Origin: Chloracidobacterium sp. | GTDB lineage: Bacteria; Acidobacteriota; Blastocatellia; Pyrinomonadales; Pyrinomonadaceae | DNA length: 64,000 nucleotides | Reading direction: 5' to 3' | NCBI GenBank assembly: GCA_016706275.1 | Contig: JADJJY010000002.1 | Location: 1 to 64,000 of the forward strand | In this document: positions 9,462 through 17,041 of the stretch, piece after piece | Position numbering within the stretch: the first letter of the stretch is position 1 | How the letters are laid out: each line of letters begins with the position of its first letter | Position numbers and translations under genes: made by a program | The notes under the pieces: generated by a model | The model's database searches: none | What the model was told of the DNA's origin: nothing | The model's input: only the letters and a program-made list of their open reading frames with translations

Positions 9462-9941
9462 TTACTGTTTCAACTCCGCAATTGTAGCGCCGTGGCCGCC
9501 TTGTTCGGAGGGGGCGAAGGCGAACTTTTCGACGTGGGGGTGGCCTTTGAGGACGTGGTGGACGTAGTTTTTTAGGGCGCCGGTGCCAAAGCCGTGGATG
9601 ATGCGGACGCGGGGCAGGCTGGACATATAGGCTTCGTCGAGAAAGCGGTCGATCTCGTATTCGGCGTCGGCGGTGGTTTTGCCGATGAGATTTAGCTCAG
9701 CGTCGGTGTCGCGACCGTCGATGTCTCTCGCTGGCGACGGTGCCCTTACTGTCGTGCGGGCGGCTGCCGCAGATGCCTCGGCGAGTTGCAGGTTCGTGAG
9801 CTTTTCGCGGAGGTGGATGTTGCCGACTAGGACTTGGGCGACGTCGTCGTCGATGCGTTCGACGGTGCCGATGTTGCCGAAGGATGTGATGACTTTGCTC
9901 CCGACCGAGAGAACCACCCCGTCAGCCGAAGCGGCTGCCAC
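9462..9941 (-). CDS. MutS2 C-terminal fragment: KOW-like and Smr domains
   Basis: 159 residues in a frame different from the upstream mutS2 piece. Residues 12-50 (VGSKVITSFGNIGTVERI and on) are the small beta domain that precedes Smr in MutS2. Residues about 83-155 are the Smr endonuclease domain, with RIIHGFGTGALK conserved. The first 11 residues are encoded by a dispersed palindromic repeat (9908-9964) that separates the pieces. The GTG at 9939-9941 lies inside the repeat. An AAGGAGG word from the same repeat lies only one or two bases upstream, closer than ideal. MutS2 is normally one chain of about 780 residues. This may be a second chain made by reinitiation 38 bases after the first stop, or a pseudogene remnant. 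Confidence 0.75.
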   Translation of the reverse strand: MAAASADGVVLSVGSKVITSFGNIGTVERIDDDVAQVLVGNIHLREKLTNLQLAEASAAAARTTVRAPSPARDIDGRDTDAELNLIGKTTADAEYEIDRFLDEAYMSSLPRVRIIHGFGTGALKNYVHHVLKGHPHVEKFAFAPSEQGGHGATIAELKQ

Positions 9942-9964
9942 CCCTCCTTCGTAAGGAGGGGAGT
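9908..9964. repeat. Two-hairpin palindromic repeat, copy 1 (inside mutS2)
   Basis: The element contains two adjacent palindromes, GTCAGCCGAAGCGGCTG and CCCCTCCTTCGTAAGGAGGGG, joined by CCA. A nearly identical copy lies at 43010-43068. Here it splits mutS2 into two reading frames. Confidence 0.9.
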
Positions 9965-9979
9965 TTCGGAGCCGAGTCG

Positions 9980-11947
9980 CTATCGCTCCCGGTTCTGACT
10001 TTTCCCGAGTTTGGACACCATGACCCGGTTTAGTTCGGCTTTGCGGGAGAGGCGTTCTTTGTCGAGTTTGTTTTTTAGGGCTTTGTCCGTGAGCGTTTGC
10101 ATGAACGCCTTTGACTGGCGATCAAATTCGTCGATGGCTTGGGCCAGTTCGCCTTCGAACTCTTTTTGACGGGCCTTTTCTTTTTTGACGGCTTCGACTT
10201 CGAGCGAACCGTATTTTAAGGCGACGGCTTCCCGTTCGTCTTCGAGAGCTAGTCGCAAGTCAGTCGCGATCTTGGTCTCGGTCTGGAGTTTTTTGAGATA
10301 GTTTTCGGCCTCTGGGGTGGAGATATCGAGATTTTCGCGGGCGTTGTCTATCACATTTTGATCGATGCCAAAACGGCGGGCGATCTCGATGCCGGACGAA
10401 GCACCGGCAAGGCCGATGAGCAATTTATACGTCGGCTGGAGCGTTTTTTCGTCAAATTCGACCGAGGCGTTGATGACGCTTTCGTCGTTAGCGGCGTACA
10501 TTTTCAGTCCGCGATAGTGGGTCGACGCAATGACCTGTGCACCCTTTTGGCGGAAATGATCGACAATCGCAACGCCGAGAGCCGAGCCTTCTTCTGGATC
10601 GGTGCCGGTGCCGGCTTCGTCAAGCAGAACGAGCGACGGCGGCTGACATTGCCCGATCATGCCCGCGATATTGGACATGTGCGACGAGAACGTCGAGAGG
10701 TTTGCGCTTAAAGATTGATGGTCGCCGATGTCGGCGAGGACGGATCTGTAAAAGGGAATTTTCGCCTCCGTAGCCGGAACGGGCAGTCCGGAGATCGCCA
10801 TTAGGCTGAGCAGTCCGGCGGTCTTTAGCACGACGGTCTTGCCGCCGGCGTTGGCACCGGAGATGATCATGACGGCGTTGTGTTTTGTGAGGGTGAAGCT
10901 GGATGGTACTATTTCATTCGTTGATCGTTGATCGTTGTTCGTCGTAAGAGGCACACTCCCTACCGGTCGTGTTTCCGCCTTTTCTCCGCGTCTCTGCGTC
11001 TCTGCGGTTCGCAGATTCTCTTCGAGGAGAGGATGCCGGGCGTCAAATAGATCGAGGGTGTTGTCGTCGGTAATGTCGGGGACGACGGCGGTGAATTTGC
11101 GGGCGAATTCGACTTTGGCTTTTATGAAATCAAGCTCGGCGACGGCCTGGACCGCTGTTTCGACGGCTGGGAGCTGTTCACGGAGCTGTTCCGTTAGTGC
11201 AAAAAGGATGCGGGCGACTTCGCGTTCTTCTTTGCCTTTGAGGTTTTGCAGCTCGTTGTTTGCCTCGATCGCTTCGAGCGGTTCGACGAAGACGGTCGAT
11301 CCGCTCGACGAAAACCCGTGAGCGACGCCCGCGACCTTGCCGCGAAAGTCCGTCTTGACGGGAATGACGAATCTATCATTGCGGACAGTAACGATCTCGT
11401 CCTGAATTGCGGTGCCGGCGGAACGCATGGCTGATTCGAGTGATTTGGTCAGGCGTGCTTTTTGGGCGTTGATCTCGCGACGCAGCTTTGCGAGCTCGGG
11501 TGAGGCGTCGTCATTTATCTCGCCGCCGGGGAGCAGCTTTTTGCTGATCTGCTCGGTTACCGCCAGCAGCGACGGCGGGATCTGTTCGACAATTTGCCAC
11601 AGGATCGGGGCGTTTTCTTTTTCGGGCTGGATGGCGGCACGGACAAACAGAGCTTGCGTGCAAACGCGAGCGAGGTCGAGCATTACGACCGGTTCGAGAG
11701 CAGCGTTTCGTATTTTTAGGATGGCGACCGCATCGGACGGATCGTCGAGACCGCTGAATGACCAATTGACTTGTTTTTCTTTGAGATCGATCGTCTCATT
11801 GACCGCTGCGAGAGCATTGTCGAGCTCTCGGCGGCTCTCCATCGGACGCAGACGAGCAAACCGCTCGACGCCCATCGGCGTCTGGGCGTGGCGGCTGACA
11901 AGCTCAAGCAGCTTGTTGTACTCCAATGTGTCGAGCGAAAAACTCAT
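9980..11947 (-). CDS. mutS2: MutS2 N-terminal fragment: core and ATPase domains
   Basis: About 655 residues from ATG 11945-11947 (MSFSLDTLEYNKLLEL). A longer in-frame start at 12001 would run through a dispersed TGGACC repeat and is rejected. MutS2 is a MutS-like ATPase and nuclease acting on branched DNA or on collided ribosomes. Domains: N-terminal clamp/lever with EIVTVRNDRFVIPVK and GVAHGFSSSGSTVFVEP, then the ATPase with Walker A SGANAGGKTVVLK, Walker B LVLLDEAGTGTDPEEGSAL and ASTHYRGLK. The usual C-terminal Smr domain is missing because a TAG follows, then a repeat element. Before Walker A lies an in-frame insertion of about 32 residues (10914-11010) that translates two other repeat words. 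The gene is therefore doubly invaded. Whether ATPase and nuclease halves still cooperate is unknown. Confidence 0.85.
   Translation of the reverse strand: MSFSLDTLEYNKLLELVSRHAQTPMGVERFARLRPMESRRELDNALAAVNETIDLKEKQVNWSFSGLDDPSDAVAILKIRNAALEPVVMLDLARVCTQALFVRAAIQPEKENAPILWQIVEQIPPSLLAVTEQISKKLLPGGEINDDASPELAKLRREINAQKARLTKSLESAMRSAGTAIQDEIVTVRNDRFVIPVKTDFRGKVAGVAHGFSSSGSTVFVEPLEAIEANNELQNLKGKEEREVARILFALTEQLREQLPAVETAVQAVAELDFIKAKVEFARKFTAVVPDITDDNTLDLFDARHPLLEENLRTAETQRRGEKAETRPVGSVPLTTNNDQRSTNEIVPSSFTLTKHNAVMIISGANAGGKTVVLKTAGLLSLMAISGLPVPATEAKIPFYRSVLADIGDHQSLSANLSTFSSHMSNIAGMIGQCQPPSLVLLDEAGTGTDPEEGSALGVAIVDHFRQKGAQVIASTHYRGLKMYAANDESVINASVEFDEKTLQPTYKLLIGLAGASSGIEIARRFGIDQNVIDNARENLDISTPEAENYLKKLQTETKIATDLRLALEDEREAVALKYGSLEVEAVKKEKARQKEFEGELAQAIDEFDRQSKAFMQTLTDKALKNKLDKERLSRKAELNRVMVSKLGKSQNRER
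10914..11010. repeat. In-frame repeat insertion within mutS2
   Basis: On the minus strand the stretch reads as tandem GCAGAGAC words (translated AETQRRGEKAE) and then tandem AACGATC words (translated TTNNDQRSTNE). These lie between LDARHPLLEENL and the Walker A region, where MutS2 proteins normally have a short loop. Both word types are typical of dispersed intergenic repeats. The insertion keeps the frame. Confidence 0.6.
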
Positions 11948-11950
11948 ATT

Positions 11951-12003
11951 CCTTTGGTCCGGTCCGGACCAGGTGAACCAAGATGGACCAGGCTGGACCA
12001 AAA
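11951..12003. repeat. TGGACC-type dispersed repeat, copy A
   Basis: Core TTTGGTCCGGTCCGGACCAG followed by spaced TGGACCA words, with inverted ends TTTGGTCC and GGACCAAA that can pair. It fills the 60-base gap between mutS2 and the DUF427 gene. Other copies are at 42354-42406 and 53658-53700. Confidence 0.9.
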
Positions 12004-12007
12004 TTAG

Positions 12008-12289
12008 CTAGTCTAATACTTTGACGCCTTTCCAAAATGCAACGTAACCCGCGATATTACTAGCGTCGGGTTTTGCCTCAGGGTAGTACCAAGCCGCATC
12101 TTTATTTGTGTCACCATTTACAGAAACGTCGTAGTAGCTGGCAGTCCCTTTCCAACTGCAGACGGTATGCGTTTCGGACGGCGAAAAATACTCGCATATT
12201 ATAGAGGTAGGAGGGAAATAATGATTGCCCTCGACGATAATTGTTTCGTCGCTCTCGGCGATCGTAGTGTTCTTCCAGATTGCTTTCAT
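12008..12289 (-). CDS. DUF427 domain protein
   Basis: 93 residues, a complete single DUF427 domain. Family-typical words are EGNHYFPP, HTVCSWKGTASYYDV and DAAWYYPEAKP, ending VAFWKGVKV. The fold is a small beta-tent. The biochemical role is not established, and no signal peptide is present. It lies 2 bases downstream of the DCC-family gene on the same strand and was probably transcribed with it. A TGGACC repeat follows the stop. Confidence 0.9.
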   Translation of the reverse strand: MKAIWKNTTIAESDETIIVEGNHYFPPTSIICEYFSPSETHTVCSWKGTASYYDVSVNGDTNKDAAWYYPEAKPDASNIAGYVAFWKGVKVLD

Positions 12290-12291
12290 AT

Positions 12292-12681
12292 TTATAAAAA
12301 TCTCTCTCGGACGTCAGGCGTCGGCAGCATACAGGCATCTTGGCGGCCGAAAAGGCGATAACGGTATTTTGCGAACAGCTTGTAAGCCCAGTCGCGGATG
12401 AATGGCGGGACGATGATAAACGCGTAGCCGAGCGACCAGATGCCGCCGAGGCCGCGGGCGACGCGCAAGCCCGCTGTCGAGTGCAGGTAGGCTTTGTCGT
12501 CTTCGATCAGGATTATTGAGTCCACGTCTTCGCCAATGTTAAATTTTGTGCGCAGTTCTTGTCCGGCTTCTGATTGCAAGGGCGTGAACTTAAACTTTTT
12601 GCCCGGATCGTGCCGGATAATAAAGTTGACGGCGCCGTTGCAAAAATTGCAGACACCGTCAAAAAGTACGATCGAACTCAT
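12292..12681 (-). CDS. DCC family thiol-disulfide oxidoreductase-like protein (DUF393)
   Basis: 129 residues. The diagnostic motif FDGVCNFC is at residues 7-14 with the two cysteines spaced CxxC, in a thioredoxin-like fold. Later words (RDWAYKLFAKYRYRLFG) also fit the family. Members are predicted thiol-disulfide oxidoreductases, but substrates are unknown. It is first in a two-gene unit with the DUF427 gene and divergent from ada, with 62 bases between start codons. Confidence 0.9.
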   Translation of the reverse strand: MSSIVLFDGVCNFCNGAVNFIIRHDPGKKFKFTPLQSEAGQELRTKFNIGEDVDSIILIEDDKAYLHSTAGLRVARGLGGIWSLGYAFIIVPPFIRDWAYKLFAKYRYRLFGRQDACMLPTPDVRERFL

Positions 12682-12743
12682 ATAAAAATTCTACCGCAAT
12701 TATCGGATAGAAATGAGCCGACAAACCGAATAAACTCAAAAAC

Positions 12744-13778
12744 ATGGAAACTGAGGTCTTATGGCGGGCGGTCGAGGCGAGGGACGCGAGATTTGACGGA
12801 GCGTTTGTTTTCGGTGTGAATACGACGGGGATTTTTTGCCGGCCTTCGTGTTCGGCGAGAAAGCCGAAGCGGGAAAATGTGCTGTTTTTTAACGAGACGG
12901 CCGAGGCTGAGGCGTGCGGCTACCGGTCGTGTCTGCGTTGCCGTCCGACACACGCGGCGAGTGCAGACCCGCAAGTAATGATGGCTGTTGAAGCGTGCCG
13001 CGAGATCGAAGAAATGCCCGAGGCGACGCTTGACGAGCTTGCGGGAACAGCGGGTTTGAGCACGTATCATTTTCAGCGAACTTTCAAAGAAATAGTCGGG
13101 CTGAGTCCAAAAAAATATTCGGAGGCAATAAAAATGGAACGATTCAAAGAGGGAATACGCGACGGCAGTGACGTTGTAACCGCAATGTACGAAGCGGGTT
13201 ATGGTTCAAGCAGCCGGTTATACGAAAAAGCGGCGCAAAATCTGGGTATGACCCCGGCGATCTATAAAAAGGGCGGAAAAGGAATGAATATCAATTACAT
13301 AATTACCGATTGTGAGCTGGGGAAACTGTTGGTGGCGAGAACGCCGCGAGGGATCTGCAGCGTTACGTTTGGGGATGGTGATAAGGAATTGCGAGAGGGG
13401 TTGGACAGAGAATTTCCAAACGCAGAGATCGCAGAGAACGACCACGATCTAAAAACTGCGGTCGATGCGATCATCAAATATCTCGCCGGAAAAAATAAGC
13501 GGCTCGTGTTGCCGCTCGATCTGCAAGCGACGGCGTTTCAGATGCAGGTATGGGATTTCTTGCGCAAGATCCCGTATGGCGAGACAAGGTCTTATAGTGA
13601 AGTTGCTGAAGAAATGGGCGATAAGAAAAAAGTTCGTGCAGTTGCTTCGGCGTGTGCCAAAAACCGCGTTGCTTTGCTCATCCCGTGTCACCGAGTTATC
13701 GCAAGCGACGGCAAACTCAGTGGCTATCGTTGGGGCATCGAACGCAAAAAGAAATTGCTTGCGGCGGAAGCCGGATAG
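12744..13778 (+). CDS. ada: Bifunctional Ada: regulator and O6-methylguanine-DNA methyltransferase
   Basis: 344 residues with all three Ada parts. The N-terminal zinc/phosphotriester domain has cysteines in FCRPSCSARKP (about 31-41) and CGYRSCLRCRP. An AraC-type helix-turn-helix spans about 75-170 (LSTYHFQRTFKEIVGLSPKKY). The C-terminal alkyltransferase has the active-site cysteine in IPCHRVI at about 312-318. It removes alkyl groups from O6-guanine and phosphotriesters and, once methylated, activates its own regulon. The gene stands alone and is closed by a hairpin terminator. Nothing appears degraded. Confidence 0.95.
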   Translation: METEVLWRAVEARDARFDGAFVFGVNTTGIFCRPSCSARKPKRENVLFFNETAEAEACGYRSCLRCRPTHAASADPQVMMAVEACREIEEMPEATLDELAGTAGLSTYHFQRTFKEIVGLSPKKYSEAIKMERFKEGIRDGSDVVTAMYEAGYGSSSRLYEKAAQNLGMTPAIYKKGGKGMNINYIITDCELGKLLVARTPRGICSVTFGDGDKELREGLDREFPNAEIAENDHDLKTAVDAIIKYLAGKNKRLVLPLDLQATAFQMQVWDFLRKIPYGETRSYSEVAEEMGDKKKVRAVASACAKNRVALLIPCHRVIASDGKLSGYRWGIERKKKLLAAEAG

Positions 13779-13819
13779 CGATTCAACCTCCTAAAATTAC
13801 TGCTTGCGATAGTATTTCA

Positions 13820-13857
13820 AAAAGTTTCCCACCTGCTCTTGGAGATGGGAAACTTTT
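13820..13857 (+). terminator. Intrinsic terminator after ada
   Basis: A 12-bp stem (AAAAGTTTCCCA at 13820-13831, complement at 13846-13857) followed by T-rich sequence, 42 bases after the ada stop. Confidence 0.85.
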
Positions 13858-13919
13858 CTTATATCCTCTGCGTAAAGACATTTTCACTGTAGTACAAGTT
13901 TATTTTCAAAATTAAAGAT

Positions 13920-15593
13920 ATGAGATCAAAGCTAATTATGCTTGGCTTGGTGGCTATCTGCCTGCTTTATGGCACGGAGGCCCAGGGACAAAGTTATGCG
14001 ATCACAAATGCGAAGATCGTGACAGTTTCCGGTGCGACGATCGACAAGGGTACGATCGTCATCCGCAACGGGCTGATCGACGCGGTCGGTGCCAATTTGA
14101 CGCCGCCGGCGGACGCACAGGTTTTTGACGCGACTGGTTTGACCGTTTATCCGGGATTTATCGATACGTTGACAAGTCTCGGATTGCCATCTGCACCCGT
14201 ACGGCCACAAGGCCCGGGTGGTGGTGGAGGTGGAGCGGCCGCAGCAGCGGCTGCCGCAGCGTTACAGCCTGCGTCGAATTCGAATTACCCGGCCGGTTTG
14301 CGGCCTGAAGACGCGGCCTTTAACGAGGTGCGAGCGGGCGAATCGCAGTTCGAAGCAGTTCGAAACGCCGGCATCACAACTGTATTGACGATTGGACGAA
14401 CAGGCATCTTTAATGGCCAATCGACTGTCATCAACCTCGCGGGCGATTCCGTTTCCGGCATGGTCGTAAAGCCGCAGTTTGCTGAGCATATCTCGTTCGC
14501 GACTTTGCCGGGGCAATATCCGGTATCGCTTATGGGCACATTCTCCGCTCTGCGGCAGATGTTTTACGACGCACAGCGTTTGCAGGACATGCAGAAAGCA
14601 TACGCGGCAAACCCTAAAGGCATGCGGCGGCCGGACGCGGACAGATCGCTTGAGGCTCTGTTTCCGGCGATCAACCGTCAGATGCCGGTAGTTTTTAACG
14701 CGAACACCGAGATCGAGATCGTTCGAGCTCTCGACTTGATAAAGGAATTCAAACTCAACGGCGTCATCGCCGGTGGGCAGGAATCGTGGAAAGTGGCCGA
14801 CCGCCTAAAGGCACAAGATGTCGCTGTTTTGCTCTCGCTCAATTTTCCAAAGCGGACGACTGCGTCTAGCCCTGAAGCCGATCCCGAAAGCATGCAGACT
14901 CTTCGTTTGCGGGCTGATACGCCGAAAGGTGCCGGCAAACTCGCGGCTGCGGGTGTGAAATTTGCGTTTCAGTCCGGCGGTGCGACCGCCGTTGGTGATT
15001 ATTTTACAAACGCCGGAAAGGCGGTCGAGGGCGGCCTTAATCGCGATGCTGCGATCCGAGCAATGACGCTCGGGGCGGCTGAGATACTTGGTGTCAGCGA
15101 CCGGACGGGTTCGATCGAGACCGGAAAGATCGCTAACCTCGCCATCGTCAAAGGCGATCTGTTTGGAAAAGAAAAGTTTGTGCCCCAGATCATTGTTGAC
15201 GGCAAGGTTTTTGAACAAAAGGAAGCTCCGAAGCCTACTAGCGGACGTCCTGACAGCGGAGGACAGGGGGGCACGCCGCCAAACGCTGGTTCGGCTAATG
15301 TCGGTGGGATGTATTCGATCAATATCGACGTGCCAGGTTCACCGATCAGCGGGACGCTTAATTTCACACAAGCGGGCTCTGCTTTGACTGGAACGATGAT
15401 AACCCAGGCGGGAACCGCTCCGATCCGGGATGGGCGTGTGACGGCTACGGGTTTTAGCTTTGCGGCAACGGTGCCATACGGCGGAGCAAGTCTTGAGATC
15501 ACTGTTCAAGGGTCGGTCAGCGGTAATCAGGTCAGCGGCACTATCGACACTCCGCAGGGTGCGGTGCCGTTCTCTGGTACAAAGAATCCTTAA
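13920..15593 (+). CDS. Secreted amidohydrolase-like protein lacking the HxH motif
   Basis: 557 residues with an N-terminal signal peptide (hydrophobic 3-17, likely cleavage after AQG). Residues 26-82 match the amidohydrolase N-terminal beta domain (AKIVTVSGATIDKGTIVIRNG). Where active enzymes have D-x-H-x-H, this one reads YPGFIDTLTSLG, so the first two metal ligands are absent. A glycine- then alanine-rich linker is at about 99-114. The C-terminal barrel part (TLGAAEILGVSDRTGSIETG) is well kept. After about 440 comes an extra beta-rich domain (NIDVPGSPISGTLNFTQAG onward). It is first of three co-directional paralogues, 44 bases before the next. It is probably a non-canonical or inactive partner. 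Export is inferred from the signal peptide. Confidence 0.85.
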   Translation: MRSKLIMLGLVAICLLYGTEAQGQSYAITNAKIVTVSGATIDKGTIVIRNGLIDAVGANLTPPADAQVFDATGLTVYPGFIDTLTSLGLPSAPVRPQGPGGGGGGAAAAAAAAALQPASNSNYPAGLRPEDAAFNEVRAGESQFEAVRNAGITTVLTIGRTGIFNGQSTVINLAGDSVSGMVVKPQFAEHISFATLPGQYPVSLMGTFSALRQMFYDAQRLQDMQKAYAANPKGMRRPDADRSLEALFPAINRQMPVVFNANTEIEIVRALDLIKEFKLNGVIAGGQESWKVADRLKAQDVAVLLSLNFPKRTTASSPEADPESMQTLRLRADTPKGAGKLAAAGVKFAFQSGGATAVGDYFTNAGKAVEGGLNRDAAIRAMTLGAAEILGVSDRTGSIETGKIANLAIVKGDLFGKEKFVPQIIVDGKVFEQKEAPKPTSGRPDSGGQGGTPPNAGSANVGGMYSINIDVPGSPISGTLNFTQAGSALTGTMITQAGTAPIRDGRVTATGFSFAATVPYGGASLEITVQGSVSGNQVSGTIDTPQGAVPFSGTKNP

Positions 15594-15637
15594 ACATTGG
15601 TCGAAGGAAAGTTGGTAATAAGACAGGCTTAAAAGTT

Positions 15638-17041
15638 ATGAAAAAGATTACGGCATATTTTGTTTTGCTGATTTTACTGGTCGGAAGTTTCAGTGTTGTC
15701 GTTTCCGCGCAGTCTAACAATGACGTTCTTATCAAAAATGCGTCGGTGTTGACTGCGGCTAGGGGCACGCTGGAAAATACCGACATTTTGATCCAAAACG
15801 GTAAGATCACGCGGATCGGCAAGGGGATCACGGCTCCGGCCGGTGCTCGCGTCATCGACGCAACGGGGAAATTCGTAACACCGGGTATTATCGATGCCCA
15901 CTCGCACTCGATGCTCGACGCAATCAACGAAGGGTCATTTTCGGTTACCTCAATGGTACGAACGCGTGACATGCTCAATCCGACCGACATCGAGATCTAT
16001 CGAGCCTTGGCTGGCGGCGTGACGGGAGCCCTTTTGTTGCACGGTTCGGCAAATTCGATCGGCGGCCAAAGCACGACAGTGAAATTCAAATGGGGGCATC
16101 CTGTCGAGGATTATCCGATAGCCGACGCACCGCCGGGTATCAAGTTTGCGATGGGCGAAAACGTACGCCAGACGACATTTTCACCGCCGCCTGGCACCCC
16201 GTTGCGATACCCGCGAACTCGTCAGGGCGTGATCGAGACGATGCGTGACGCTTTTATCCGAGCACGCGATTACAAACAAGCTTGGGACGATTTTAAGTCC
16301 GGAAAGACAAAAGTGCAGCCTCGAACGGACCTGGAATTGAAGCCGATCGTCGAAATACTTGAAGGAAAACGGCTCGTCCATGCCCACGGTTATCGCGCCG
16401 ACGAACATCTTAATTTGATGCTGCTTGCGGACGAATTTGGTTTTAGAGTCGCCACACTGCAGCATGGGCTTGAGACCTACAAGATCGCTCCCGAGATCGC
16501 CAAACGCGGCACGGGAGCGTCCATATTCACAGATTTTTGGGGTTTCAAACTGGAGAGCTACGATGCCATTCCTTACACCGCATACATACTTTGGAAAAAT
16601 GGCGTAAACGTTTCGATCAACTCGGATGACGGTGGTCGAATGCGTCGGCTCAATCTGGACGCTGCCAAGGTCCAAAAATACGGCGGTGTTCCCGAGCAGG
16701 ACGCTCTACAGATGATCACGCTCAACCCTGCCAAACAGCTTGGCATCGACAAGCGGACGGGGTCGATCGAGGTCGGCAAAGACGGGGATGTCGTCATCTG
16801 GAACGCTCATCCGTTTAGCGTGTATTCGCGTGTCGATACGACGATCATTGAGGGAGTTACTTACTTTGACAGGGCGGTTGATGCAAAAATGCGGATGGAT
16901 GTAGCAAAAGAACGCGAAACTTTGGAAAAACTTGATATCAACAAGGCTCCGGGGACTGGTGGTGGTCCGCCATCTCGGCCCGCTGAACGTCGACGCGGCG
17001 ACCGCGACGACGCAGATAACGGCGACGGAGGCAACAATTAA
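15638..17041 (+). CDS. Secreted metal-dependent amidohydrolase (canonical HxH)
   Basis: 467 residues with a signal peptide (MKKITAYFVLLILLVGSF). The metal site is present: GIIDAHSHS with His88 and His90, later HAHGYRADEH, LQHGLE and INSDDGG. The imidazolonepropionase-like layout suggests hydrolysis of a cyclic amide or peptide-type substrate in the periplasm; the substrate is unknown. The tail (about 435-467) is low-complexity and charged (RPAERRRGDRDD). The stop overlaps the start of the next paralogue by one base (TAATG), so these are translationally coupled. It is the only one of the three with an intact HxH motif and is probably the catalytic member. Confidence 0.9.
   Translation: MKKITAYFVLLILLVGSFSVVVSAQSNNDVLIKNASVLTAARGTLENTDILIQNGKITRIGKGITAPAGARVIDATGKFVTPGIIDAHSHSMLDAINEGSFSVTSMVRTRDMLNPTDIEIYRALAGGVTGALLLHGSANSIGGQSTTVKFKWGHPVEDYPIADAPPGIKFAMGENVRQTTFSPPPGTPLRYPRTRQGVIETMRDAFIRARDYKQAWDDFKSGKTKVQPRTDLELKPIVEILEGKRLVHAHGYRADEHLNLMLLADEFGFRVATLQHGLETYKIAPEIAKRGTGASIFTDFWGFKLESYDAIPYTAYILWKNGVNVSINSDDGGRMRRLNLDAAKVQKYGGVPEQDALQMITLNPAKQLGIDKRTGSIEVGKDGDVVIWNAHPFSVYSRVDTTIIEGVTYFDRAVDAKMRMDVAKERETLEKLDINKAPGTGGGPPSRPAERRRGDRDDADNGDGGNN

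Noticed and set aside
9673..9954. 93-codon plus-strand frame ending in the two-hairpin repeat
   Set aside because: Antisense of the Smr fragment, with low-complexity composition. The same tail (TPSAEAAATPPS) appears opposite the other repeat copy at 42876-43094, which shows it is repeat-derived.
11948..12001. N-terminal extension of MutS2 (18 residues, VQPGPSWFTWSGPDQ)
   Set aside because: It is the translation of TGGACC repeat copy A. The true start is ATG 11945-11947.
13418..13450. GCAGAGATCGCAGAG words in ada, like the repeat found in mutS2
   Set aside because: They fall in a normal Ada linker (FPNAEIAENDHD) and the length of the protein is as expected, so this is probably coincidence.
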